Positions 28,136-35,754 of a stretch of DNA of 64,000 nt are shown one piece after another. Within the stretch, counting starts at the first letter, position 1. Each line of letters begins with the position of its first letter. The notes beneath the pieces were generated by a model. It saw only the letters and a program-made list of their open reading frames with translations, was not told where the DNA came from and ran no database searches. Source of the DNA: Gallionella straubiae (lineage in GTDB: Bacteria > Pseudomonadota > Gammaproteobacteria > Burkholderiales > Gallionellaceae); assembly GCF_051257895.1 (NCBI RefSeq), contig NZ_CP194331.1, forward strand, positions 1,984,001-2,048,000, given 5' to 3'. Made by a program: the position numbers and the translations under genes.

Positions 28136-29200
28136 TTATCGGGCGAGACGGACTTTGTAGTTCAGCATTGCCAGCAGCAGCACGAGCAGCGCCGCGCCGC
28201 CGTTGTGGATCACCGCGAGCGCGAGGGGGAAATCCAGGTAGACGGTCAAAACGCCGGTCGCGAACTGCAGCGCGATCCCGGCAAGCAGCCAGCGCGCGGT
28301 CTTCTGCAGCCCGCCGATCCTGAGCGCCCTGAACCCCAGCCAGACGAGCAGCGCGATCACGGCGAAGGCGAAAATGCGGTGCGTCCAGTGGATCGCGGTC
28401 AGCGCCGCGAAGGGCAGGAATTCGCCGCCGGCGGTCTTGCCCAGGTCGCGCCACAGCGCGAAGCCGTGCGCGAAATCCATGTGCGGCAAGAGGGCGCCCT
28501 GGCAGAGCGGGAAATCGGTGCAGGCGAGCGCCGCGTAGTTGCTGCTGACCCAGCCGCCGAGCGCGACCTGGATCGTCAGCAGGATTGCCGCGAGCAGCGC
28601 CGGCAGGCGCAGCGCCGCCGCCTTGCGTTCCACCGGAAGATGATCGGCCTGGCGCGCGCCATGCCAGGTGAGCAGCGCGAGCAGCGTCATGCCGAGCAGC
28701 AGGTGGCCGGTCACGATGATGGGCTGCAGCTTCATGGTGACGGTCCAGGCGCCGAAAGCGCCCTGCAGGCAGACGAAGCCGAACATCGTCGTCGCGAACC
28801 ACGGCGCGAAGCGCGTCTCCCTGCTCTGCCGCCACTTGCGCCACGCGATCGCCATGATCGAGACGATCAGCACGCCGATGGCCATCGCGAGATAGCGGTG
28901 CAGCATCTCGATCCAGGCCTTCATGACCGTCACCGGTCCGGTCGGCATCGCGGCCTCGGCGGCGCTGATGTCCGCATGCGCGCGCAGCGGGTCGGCCTGC
29001 CCGTAGCAGCCCGGCCAGTCCGGGCAGCCGAGGCCGGAATCGGTCAGCCGCGTGAAGGCGCCGAACATGATGAGATCGAAGGTCAGGAACAGGGTGACCC
29101 AGACCAGCTTGCGGTACTTGTCCCGGTCGACCGATACCCAGACGATCGCCAGCGGCAACATGGCCGCGATCAGTCCGATGATGCCAAGCTGGATCAGCAT
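28136..29200 (-). CDS. ctaA: Heme A synthase (CtaA/Cox15 family)
   Basis: 354 residues with about eight membrane segments. Converts heme O to heme A for aa3-type cytochrome oxidases. Family signatures are FGAFTRLTDSGLGCPDWPGC, EMLHRYLAMAIG (heme-ligand His) and THRIFAFAVIALLVW (a second His). VSSNYAALACTDFPLCQG carries the paired Cys region of the C-terminal half. No oxidase genes are nearby. Convergent with the hyf-like operon. Confidence 0.93.
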   Translation of the reverse strand: MLIQLGIIGLIAAMLPLAIVWVSVDRDKYRKLVWVTLFLTFDLIMFGAFTRLTDSGLGCPDWPGCYGQADPLRAHADISAAEAAMPTGPVTVMKAWIEMLHRYLAMAIGVLIVSIMAIAWRKWRQSRETRFAPWFATTMFGFVCLQGAFGAWTVTMKLQPIIVTGHLLLGMTLLALLTWHGARQADHLPVERKAAALRLPALLAAILLTIQVALGGWVSSNYAALACTDFPLCQGALLPHMDFAHGFALWRDLGKTAGGEFLPFAALTAIHWTHRIFAFAVIALLVWLGFRALRIGGLQKTARWLLAGIALQFATGVLTVYLDFPLALAVIHNGGAALLVLLLAMLNYKVRLAR

Positions 29201-29300
29201 GATGGGTGCTCCTGATCGGGCAAGTTAATCCGCACTGGGGAGGCGCCGGTGCGCAGGGTGATCGACTGTTTCATAAGGCAGGCAATTCCGTTTCTGAATT

Positions 29301-29377
29301 TGGCGCGCCCGACAGGAGTCGAACCTGTGACCCTTGGCTTCGGAAACCAATACTCTATCCAACTGAGCTACGGGCGC
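29301..29377 (-). tRNA. tRNA-Arg (anticodon CCG)
   Basis: Minus strand: acceptor GCGCCCG pairs with CGGGCGC, discriminator G, encoded CCA at 29301-29303. Anticodon stem-loop TTGGT-TTCCGAA-GCCAA gives CCG, reading CGG. D-arm AGCTCAGTTGGATAGAG and T-arm CAGGTTCGACTCCTG are normal. Confidence 0.96.
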
Positions 29378-29486
29378 GTTACGTGAAGGCGTGCAGCATA
29401 GCGTTTTTTGGCCCTACCGTCCACGCCACGGCACGCCGGAAAAATGCTATCGTGCCGCCTGCAATGATCAAAATACCTCGCTCGCC

Positions 29487-29918
29487 ATGACCTTCAGCAA
29501 CCCCGAACCGGAGCAGATCCGCGAGCTGCTGTGCAGCGTGCGCAGCATCGCCGTCGTGGGGCTGTCGCCGAATCAGGCGCGCCCCAGCTTCCGCGTCGCG
29601 AGCGGCCTGCAGGGTTTGGGTTATCGCATCGTTCCTGTGCGGCCCATGGTTGAGGAGGCGCTCGGCGAAAAAGCCTATCCCGATCTCGAAAGCCTGCCGT
29701 TCCTGCCGGACATCGTCGACGTGTTCCGCGCGCCGGAGCATGTGCCCGCCATCGTGGAGAGTTGCATCCGGCTTGGCATCAGGAACCTCTGGCTGCAGGA
29801 CGGCGTCGTCCACGAGGCGGCGGCCGAGCGCGCGAGGGAGGCCGGCATCACTGTGGTGATGGACCGCTGCATGTGGCGCGACGCTTCAAAGTTCGGCACC
29901 CGTCCGCCGGCGCCATGA
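29487..29918 (+). CDS. CoA-binding domain protein (YccU-like)
   Basis: 143 residues from ATG 29487, a single Rossmann-like CoA-binding domain (SIAVVGLSPNQARPSFRVAS, YRIVPVRP, DIVDVFRAPEHVP, NLWLQDGVVHEAAAERA). Small stand-alone members of this family are widespread and of unclear function. First in a chain of overlapping genes: its stop overlaps the tag start (ATGA). Confidence 0.88.
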   Translation: MTFSNPEPEQIRELLCSVRSIAVVGLSPNQARPSFRVASGLQGLGYRIVPVRPMVEEALGEKAYPDLESLPFLPDIVDVFRAPEHVPAIVESCIRLGIRNLWLQDGVVHEAAAERAREAGITVVMDRCMWRDASKFGTRPPAP

Positions 29919-30484
29919 ACAAGCCGCGCTGCGCCTGGGCGGGCGACGATGCGCTCTACCGCGCCTATCACGACCGCGAGTGGGGCGTGCCGCTGCACGA
30001 CGACCGGCGCCTGTTCGAGTTCCTGATCCTGGAAGGCGCGCAGGCCGGCCTGAGCTGGATCACCATTTTGCGCAAGCGCGAGAATTACCGCGCCGCCTTC
30101 GACGATTTCGACGCGGCGCGCATTGCCCGCTACGGCGCGGATAAAATAGAATCACTGCTGCAGGATGCGGGCATCGTGCGCAACCGCCTGAAGCTGGAGG
30201 CTGCCGTCGTCAACGCGCAGAAATTCCTCGAGGTGCAGGAGTCCTGCGGCAGCTTCGACGCATTCCTCTGGCAGTTCGTCGAGGGCAAACCGAGGCAGAA
30301 CGCCTGGCGCAGCCTCACCGAGGTGCCGGTCAGCACGCCGCAATCGGAAGCAATGAGCCGGGAACTGAAGCGGCGCGGCTTCAAGTTCGTCGGCACGACG
30401 ATCTGCTACGCCCTGATGCAGGCGACCGGCATGGTCAACGACCATACGACAAATTGTTTCAGACATAAAGAATTGCAAAGATGA
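29915..30484 (+). CDS. tag: DNA-3-methyladenine glycosylase I
   Basis: Base-excision repair enzyme removing 3-methyladenine from DNA. 189 residues. Signature segments are CAWAGDDALYRAYHDREWGV, LILEGAQAGLSWITILRKRE and FVGTTICYALMQATGMVNDH. Zn-binding Cys and His positions (N-terminal Cys, C-terminal His and Cys in HTTNCFRH) are present. It overlaps both neighbours by 4 bp. Confidence 0.95.
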   Translation: MNKPRCAWAGDDALYRAYHDREWGVPLHDDRRLFEFLILEGAQAGLSWITILRKRENYRAAFDDFDAARIARYGADKIESLLQDAGIVRNRLKLEAAVVNAQKFLEVQESCGSFDAFLWQFVEGKPRQNAWRSLTEVPVSTPQSEAMSRELKRRGFKFVGTTICYALMQATGMVNDHTTNCFRHKELQR

Positions 30485-31308
30485 ATCTCAGGTTTACCAA
30501 GATGCACGGCGCGGGCAACGACTTCGTGGTGCTGGACGGCGTGCGCCAGAAGATCGAGCTGACGCCGGAACAGCTGCGCCTGCTCGCCGATCGCCATTTT
30601 GGTGTGGGCTGCGACCAGATTCTGCTGGTGGAGAAGGCACAGCATCCCGAGGCGGATTTCCGCTATCGCATCTTCAACGCCGACGGCGGCGAGGTCGAGC
30701 AGTGCGGCAACGGCGCGCGCTGCTTCGTGCGCTTCGTGCACGACCAGGGGCTCACGCCGAAGCGCGAGATCGTAGTGGAAACCAAGAGCGGCCTGGTCAG
30801 CCCGCGCCTCGAGGACGACGGGCGCGTGACGGTCAACATGGGTGCGCCGATTTTCGAGGCCGGGCTTATCCCGTTCGAGGGCAAGGGAGCGGTGAGCGAG
30901 CCGCTCGATGCGGCTGGAGAGGTACTGGAGATCAGCGCGCTGTCGATGGGCAATCCGCACGCGGTGCAGGTCGTGGCGGATGTCGAGCATGCGCCGGTGG
31001 AAAGGCTCGGGCCGCTCATCGAGCGCCACCCGCGCTTCCCGAACCGTGTCAACGCCGGCTTCATGCAGGTCATGGATCGCGGCCATATCCGGCTGCGCGT
31101 GTACGAGCGCGGCGCGGGCGAAACGCTGTCGTGCGGCACCGGCGCCTGCGCGGCAGTCGTGGCGGGCATCCGGCGCGGCCTGCTGGACAGCCCGGTGAGC
31201 GTCGCCACGCGCGGCGGCCTGCTGACCATCGCCTGGGCCGGAGAGGGCGCGCCGGTGCTGATGACCGGCCCGGCGATTACCGTTTTTGAAGGCGAAATAA
31301 GCATATAG
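30481..31308 (+). CDS. dapF: Diaminopimelate epimerase
   Basis: Interconverts LL- and meso-diaminopimelate for lysine and peptidoglycan. 275 residues. The two catalytic Cys are in FNADGGEVEQCGNGARC (about residue 75) and ETLSCGTGACAAVVAG (about residue 219). The start MNLRFTKMHGAGNDFVVLDG is canonical. Confidence 0.97.
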   Translation: MNLRFTKMHGAGNDFVVLDGVRQKIELTPEQLRLLADRHFGVGCDQILLVEKAQHPEADFRYRIFNADGGEVEQCGNGARCFVRFVHDQGLTPKREIVVETKSGLVSPRLEDDGRVTVNMGAPIFEAGLIPFEGKGAVSEPLDAAGEVLEISALSMGNPHAVQVVADVEHAPVERLGPLIERHPRFPNRVNAGFMQVMDRGHIRLRVYERGAGETLSCGTGACAAVVAGIRRGLLDSPVSVATRGGLLTIAWAGEGAPVLMTGPAITVFEGEISI

Positions 31309-31317
31309 GGAGTCAAA

Positions 31318-31944
31318 ATGAGAGCCGAAGACGTCGCACAATACCTGCAGGACAACCCGCAGTTTTTCGAGGGCCATACCGACCTGCTGGCGCAGATCAA
31401 CTTGCCGCACCCGCACGGCGGGCGCGCCGTCTCGCTCTCCGAGCGTCAGCTGCTCGCCTTGCGCGAGAAGAACAGGGAGATCGAGAAGAAGCTCAACGAG
31501 CTGATCACATTTGCGAAGGAGAACGACGCGCTGCAGCACAAGGTGCACGAGTTCGTCGTCGCGCTGTTCGCCGCGCGCGACCTTCACACACTGCAGGAAA
31601 TGATCCCGCACCTGCTGCGCGAAGTCTTCGCGGTGCCGCATGCGGCGCTACGCCTCTGGCAGGTCAACCCGCCCAGCGCAGAGACACTGGCCTTCGCCGA
31701 GGCGCAGGCGCAGCCGGTCTGCCTGCACCACGCCGCGCAGGACACCGCCGGATGGTTCGGCGAGGCCGCCTCACAACTGCATTCCTTCGCCTATCTGCCC
31801 TTGCACGCGGGCAGCGAGACCATCGGCCTGCTGGTGCTGGCCAGCGAAGACAAGCAGCGCTTCTACCCAGAGATGGGCACGGTGTTCCTGCAGCGCATCG
31901 CCGAGGCCGCGAGCGCCGCGCTGCATCCGCATCTCGCGCAATGA
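31318..31944 (+). CDS. DUF484 family protein
   Basis: 208 residues. N-terminal DUF484 pattern VAQYLQDNPQFFEGHTDLLA, then LPHPHGGRAVSLSERQLLAL, a coiled-coil stretch and a GAF-like C-terminal half (SFAYLPLHAGSETIGLLVLA). The gene is conserved between dapF and xerC in many proteobacteria, as here, but its job is not known to me. It overlaps xerC by 4 bp. Confidence 0.92.
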   Translation: MRAEDVAQYLQDNPQFFEGHTDLLAQINLPHPHGGRAVSLSERQLLALREKNREIEKKLNELITFAKENDALQHKVHEFVVALFAARDLHTLQEMIPHLLREVFAVPHAALRLWQVNPPSAETLAFAEAQAQPVCLHHAAQDTAGWFGEAASQLHSFAYLPLHAGSETIGLLVLASEDKQRFYPEMGTVFLQRIAEAASAALHPHLAQ

Positions 31945-32843
31945 CCGAAGCTGCCGCGCCAAACCAGAACTATCTGGATGGTTACCTGGCGTGGCTGCGC
32001 AACGAGAAGCAATACTCTGCCCTGACCGCCGAGAACTACGCGCGCGACCTGCGCCGCCTGTTTGAACTGACCGCAGCAACGCCGCTCGCGAGCCTCAAAA
32101 TCCACCATATCCGCCGGTTTATTGCGCAACTGCACGCCAAGGGCTTGGGCGGCCGCACGCTCGCGCGCATGCTCTCGGCGTGGCGCGGCTTCTTCACCTA
32201 TTTGATGCGCGACCACGGCTTTGCGGACAACCCCTGCACCGGCCTGCGCGCGCCGAAGTCGCCCAAGACCCTGCCGCAGGCGCTGTCGCCCGACGAGGCG
32301 GCGCGCATGGTCGAGTTGCCCACCGACACGCCGGAGGCGATCCGCGACAAGGCGATGTTCGAGTTGTTCTATTCCTCCGGCCTGCGCCTCGCGGAACTGG
32401 TGAACCTCGACCCGGCGCAGCTCGACCTGCAGGCAGGCGAAGTGCGCGTCACCGGCAAGGGCAGCAAGACGCGCATCGTGCCGCTCGGCAGCCACGCCAG
32501 CTCCGCCTTGCAGGCCTGGCTCGCGGTGCGCGGCCAGCTCGCGAGGGAAGATGAGCCCGCGCTGTTCGTAGGCGCGCGCGGCAGCCGCATGACGCCGCGC
32601 ATGGTGCAGCTGCGCATGAAGCAATGGGGCATCAAACAGGGCATCACCAGCAACGTGCACCCGCACCTGCTGCGCCATTCGTTCGCCACCCATGTGCTGC
32701 AGTCCAGCGGCGACCTGCGCGCGGTGCAGGAAATGCTCGGCCATGCGAGCATCTCCACCACGCAGGTCTACACCCACCTCGATTTCCAGTACCTCAGCAA
32801 GATTTACGACGCGGCGCACCCGCGCGCGAAGAAAAAGACATGA
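31941..32843 (+). CDS. xerC: Tyrosine recombinase XerC
   Basis: Resolves chromosome dimers at dif together with XerD. 300 residues. The N-terminal SAM-like core-binding domain contains YLAWLRNEKQYSALTAENYA. Catalytic residues are in GLRLAELVNL (Arg), HPHLLRHSFATH (His, Arg) and LGHASISTTQVYTH (His, Tyr). It is the housekeeping gene of the dapF-DUF484-xerC cluster, not a phage integrase. Confidence 0.95.
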   Translation: MTEAAAPNQNYLDGYLAWLRNEKQYSALTAENYARDLRRLFELTAATPLASLKIHHIRRFIAQLHAKGLGGRTLARMLSAWRGFFTYLMRDHGFADNPCTGLRAPKSPKTLPQALSPDEAARMVELPTDTPEAIRDKAMFELFYSSGLRLAELVNLDPAQLDLQAGEVRVTGKGSKTRIVPLGSHASSALQAWLAVRGQLAREDEPALFVGARGSRMTPRMVQLRMKQWGIKQGITSNVHPHLLRHSFATHVLQSSGDLRAVQEMLGHASISTTQVYTHLDFQYLSKIYDAAHPRAKKKT

Positions 32844-34228
32844 CCACCAAAAAGCCAGACAACACACGCCGCCCCGCGAGCGGCAAGCCCGACTTTCGTA
32901 ACAAGGCAAAACATGGCGCAAACGAGCGCCGCCCCGCGAAGAACCCTCTCCCGGCCTCTCGGCCACCCTCTCCCGCTCGCGGGAGAGGGGCTGGGGGAGA
33001 GGGAGTCGCAGGTGCAGCTATCATCCTCAAGGCAGGCCGCGAGAAATCGTTGCTGCGCCGCCATCCCTGGGTGTTCTCCGGCGCCATCGAGTTCGTCGAG
33101 GGCGCGCCGCAAAAGGGAGACACGCTGCCGGTGCGCGACAACGCGGGCAATTTCCTCGCGTGGGCGGCGTACAACCCGGACTCGCAGATCACCGCGCGCG
33201 TCTGGTCGTGGGACGAAAATGAAAGGATCAATGCAGAATTTTTCTGCCGCAGGATTTCGCAAGCATTGAAGATGCGCCGTGATTTGCTCCCCTCGCCCCT
33301 TGTGGGAGAGGGGCAGGGGGAGAGGGGGGGAAGTACCGGCCTGCGCCTGATCCACGCCGAATCCGACGGCCTGCCGGGGCTCATCGTCGACCGCTACGGC
33401 GACACGCTGGTGATGCAGGTCGGCAGCGCGGGCGCGGAGAGTTGGCGCGATGCCATCGCCGACACCCTGCAGGAGCTGTGCAGTCCAGCATGCATCTACG
33501 AGCGCTCCGATTCCGATTCGCGCGGACTCGAAGGACTGGAGCCGCGCAACGGCGTGCTGCGCGGCGCGCTGCCGGAAAGCGTCGAGGTCGTCGAGCACGG
33601 CCTGCGCTTCGCGGTGGATGTCGTCGCGGGCCAGAAGACCGGCTTCTTCCTCGATCAGCGCGACAACCGCGCGCTGACCGAGACGCTCGCGAAGGATCGC
33701 GACGTACTGAACTGCTTCTGCTACACCGGCGGTTTCTCGCTCTATGCGCTGCGCGGCGGCGCGAAGTCGGTGCTGTCCATCGACGCCTCGGGCGACGCGC
33801 TGCGCATCGCCGAGGAGAATTTATCCCGCAACGGACTCGATGCGGCGCGCGCCGAGTGGCAGGAGGCCGACGTGTTCCAGGCGCTGCGCAAGCTGCGCGA
33901 CCAAGGCCGTTCCTTTGACTTCATCATCCTCGACCCGCCCAAGTTCGCGCCCACCGCCGCCTTCGCCGAGAAGGCCGCACGCGGCTACAAGGACATCAAC
34001 CTGCTCGGCTTCAAGCTGCTCCGCCCGGGCGGCCTGCTCGCGACCTATTCCTGCTCGGGTGGCGTCAGCGAAGACCTGTTCCAGAAGATCGTCGCGGGCG
34101 CAGCGCTCGACGCCGGCGTGGATGCGCAGATTGTGCACCGCCTGCACGCGAGCGCCGATCACCCGGTGCTGCTGAGTTTCCCGGAGGGGGCGTATTTGAA
34201 GGGGTTGGTGTTGAGGGTGGCGGGGTAG
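32840..34228 (+). CDS. rlmI: RlmI-like 23S rRNA (cytosine-C5)-methyltransferase with two in-frame repeat insertions
   Basis: 462 residues. It has an N-terminal PUA domain (ILKAGREKSLLRRHPWVFSG), a central domain with LRLIHAESDGLPGLIVDRYG, and a SAM methyltransferase domain (VLNCFCYTGGFSLYALRGGA, IILDPPKFAP). It methylates a cytosine of 23S rRNA. Two palindromic CTCTCCC-type repeats are translated: residues about 36-57 (PLPASRPPSPARGRGAGGEG) before the PUA domain, and about 149-164 (LLPSPLVGEGQGERGG) between PUA and catalytic parts. Both keep the frame. About 55 residues precede the conserved start of the PUA domain. Overlaps xerC by 4 bp. Confidence 0.9.
   Translation: MTTKKPDNTRRPASGKPDFRNKAKHGANERRPAKNPLPASRPPSPARGRGAGGEGVAGAAIILKAGREKSLLRRHPWVFSGAIEFVEGAPQKGDTLPVRDNAGNFLAWAAYNPDSQITARVWSWDENERINAEFFCRRISQALKMRRDLLPSPLVGEGQGERGGSTGLRLIHAESDGLPGLIVDRYGDTLVMQVGSAGAESWRDAIADTLQELCSPACIYERSDSDSRGLEGLEPRNGVLRGALPESVEVVEHGLRFAVDVVAGQKTGFFLDQRDNRALTETLAKDRDVLNCFCYTGGFSLYALRGGAKSVLSIDASGDALRIAEENLSRNGLDAARAEWQEADVFQALRKLRDQGRSFDFIILDPPKFAPTAAFAEKAARGYKDINLLGFKLLRPGGLLATYSCSGGVSEDLFQKIVAGAALDAGVDAQIVHRLHASADHPVLLSFPEGAYLKGLVLRVAG
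32945..33010. repeat. CTCTCCC-type palindromic repeat inside rlmI (first)
   Basis: Contains CCCTCTCCCGCTCGCGGGAG followed by AGGGGCTGGGGGAGAGGG: strong facing arms around a GCTCGC core. Translated in frame near the N-terminus. Confidence 0.85.
33285..33331. repeat. CTCTCCC-type palindromic repeat inside rlmI (second)
   Basis: Contains CTCCCCTCGCCCCTTGTGGG then AGAGGGGCAGGGGGAGAGG, the same family, read in frame between two domains. Confidence 0.85.
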
Positions 34229-34279
34229 TTCATAGTCCGTTCGCCCTGAGGTATCGAAGGGTGAGCGTGTCTAACAATC
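34229..34279. repeat. TTCGCCCTGAG-type intergenic repeat downstream of rlmI
   Basis: GTCCGTTCGCCCTGAGGTAT then CGAAGGGTGAGCG is a partial copy of a widespread palindromic intergenic repeat (also at 48268). It may terminate the rlmI transcript. Confidence 0.6.
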
Positions 34280-34478
34280 AAAACCAACTTCGCCGGGGGT
34301 AGCCCGGCAGCTAGTCACTTTTTCTTGCGTCGCCAAGAAAAAGTAACCAAAAAGAAGGCGCCCCCGGTTTGCCGCCCGCTTCGCGGGTACCCTGCGTTGC
34401 TCGACTGGTCAGGCGGCTGCGGAACTCGCGCTCCGCGCTCAGACAGTCCTCGCCGAAATCCCCTGACCAGCCTGCGCT
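34280..34478. repeat. Outer half of dispersed repeat interrupted by IS110 copy A
   Basis: Contains GCCGGGGGTAGCCCGGC, the hairpin ACTTTTTCTTGCGTCGCCAA/GAAAAAGT and the blocks shared with 11276-11480. It ends at CTGCGCT, where the IS begins. The inverse copy is at 38144-38340. Confidence 0.88.
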
Positions 34479-34489
34479 TGTATCTTCCC

Positions 34490-34655
34490 CATTGTGGTGG
34501 TTAGCTACCACCACCCGAAGCAGAGGCAGCTTGAAGTCTGCGCTAAGGCCTGACCTTGTCGAGTAGATTAAGCCCTCTGCTTCACCACATCGCCAGCAAA
34601 GACACTGAACGGTAGCCAAGGGGCAAACCCTGAATGCACAAGGCAAGTGGGCGAA
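34490..34655 (+). ncRNA. Predicted bridge RNA of IS110 copy A
   Basis: A 5' hairpin has arms 34494-34501 and 34507-34514. A 10-bp stem (34517-34526 with 34574-34583) closes a loop holding CTGCGCT (34538-34544), identical to the left target half 34472-34478. The same loop holds CGAGTAG (34560-34566), the complement of the right target half 35685-35691. A second region closed by TCGCC/GGCGA (34590-34594, 34650-34654) holds ACGGTA (34609-34614), identical to the right donor end 35678-35683. It also holds ACAAG (34638-34642), the complement of the left donor end 34477-34481. Transcription is not shown by the sequence. Confidence 0.72.
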
Positions 34656-34682
34656 GTTGGCACCATTGTAACGGAGGTCATC

Positions 34683-35669
34683 ATGTTTTATCTCGGTATG
34701 GATGTCGCCAAGGCCAAGCTGGATTGTTGCCTGTTGCTGGATGATGCCATTGGCAAGCGCAAGGCCAAGGTGATCAGTAACAGCAAGTCCGGCATTGCTG
34801 ATTTGCTGGCTTGGGTCGTAAAGCAACACGTTTCCCTAGCAGAGTTGCATGTGGTCATGGAAGGAACGGGGGTTTACCACGAGCAGGCCGCGCTGGCGCT
34901 GGCTGATGCGGGTGTAGCGGTTTCCATTGTCAATCCGGCGCAGGTCAAGGACTTCGGGCGTGGGCTGGCGGTGCGCACCAAGACGGACGGGGTAGATAGC
35001 TTTGTCTTGGCTCGCTATGGCGCCTTGCTCAAGCCTGCAGCTTGGGTGCCGCCTGCGCCAGAGGCGCGGATATTGCAGGCGCTGATTACGCGGCGCGATG
35101 CCATTGCCCAAGACCTGCAACGCGAGCGCAACCGGCGGGAGAAAGCCGATGCCACGGACACTCCAGCACTGATACAGCAATCCATCTCCGACAGCATTGC
35201 ATTCCTGTCCGGGCAACTCGCGCAATTGCAGCAGGACATTGATCAACATATCGATCATCATCCGGGACTCAAGAAAGACCTGTCACTGCTCCAGAGCATC
35301 CCTGCGGTGGGGCCGCAGGTTGGAAACAATCTGCTGGCGGTCATGCACAGCCATAACTTCGGCTCAGCCGAACAGCTTGCGGCCTATCTTGGCCTGGTTC
35401 CCATAGAACGGCAGTCGGGAAGTTCGATATTGGGGCGATCGAGACTCTCCAAGGCGGGACCTGCCAGAATACGCGCTGTGCTGTACATGGCGGCTGTCGT
35501 GGCAATACGTTGCAACCCACACGTCAAAGCAATCTACGAACGCCTGCTCGCCAGAGGTAAATCCAAGATGTCCGCGCTCGGCGCCGCTATGCGCAAACTG
35601 GTGCATCTGTGCTACGGCGTCCTCAAAACCCGTCAACCCTATCGCCATGACTATGCAAAAATCAGTTGA
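34683..35669 (+). CDS. IS110-family transposase, copy A
   Basis: 328 residues from ATG 34683, with GGAGG 5 bp upstream; an upstream in-frame start at 34647 is less likely. The N-terminal RuvC-like DEDD domain starts FYLGMDVAKAKLDCCL (first Asp at residue 7). The C-terminal transposase domain has LLQSIPAVGPQVGNNLLAVM and the candidate nucleophile Ser in LGRSRLSKAGPARIR. IS110 enzymes use bridge RNA to choose target and donor. Intact and identical to copy B. Confidence 0.93.
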   Translation: MFYLGMDVAKAKLDCCLLLDDAIGKRKAKVISNSKSGIADLLAWVVKQHVSLAELHVVMEGTGVYHEQAALALADAGVAVSIVNPAQVKDFGRGLAVRTKTDGVDSFVLARYGALLKPAAWVPPAPEARILQALITRRDAIAQDLQRERNRREKADATDTPALIQQSISDSIAFLSGQLAQLQQDIDQHIDHHPGLKKDLSLLQSIPAVGPQVGNNLLAVMHSHNFGSAEQLAAYLGLVPIERQSGSSILGRSRLSKAGPARIRAVLYMAAVVAIRCNPHVKAIYERLLARGKSKMSALGAAMRKLVHLCYGVLKTRQPYRHDYAKIS

Positions 35670-35684
35670 CGAGGAAGACGGTAT

Positions 35685-35722
35685 CTACTCGGCGGCGCAC
35701 AGGGGATGAAAAGCAAAGAATC
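35685..35722. repeat. Inner end of dispersed repeat next to IS110 copy A
   Basis: CTACTCGGCGGCGCACAGGG then GATGAAAAGCAAA, the continuation of the repeat interrupted at 34478. The inverse is at 36900-36937. Confidence 0.85.
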
Positions 35723-35754
35723 AAAACCGTTGTGGTAGCGTGCGTAAGCGCACG

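Larger units (their letters stand above)
34479..35684 (+). mobile_element. IS110-family insertion sequence, copy A (1206 bp)
   Basis: Boundaries come from comparison with the uninterrupted repeat at 11276-11480 and with copy B. The dinucleotide CT occurs on both sides (34477-34478 and 35685-35686), as expected for the IS110 core. There are no terminal inverted repeats. 204 bp of non-coding DNA precede the transposase gene and 15 bp follow it, the layout of the IS110 group that carries a bridge RNA at the left end. Identical to copy B at 36938-38143 as far as I compared. Confidence 0.88.

Noticed and set aside
31941..32843. Phage integrase marking a genomic island
   Set aside because: Length, motifs and the dapF-DUF484 neighbours identify the housekeeping XerC.
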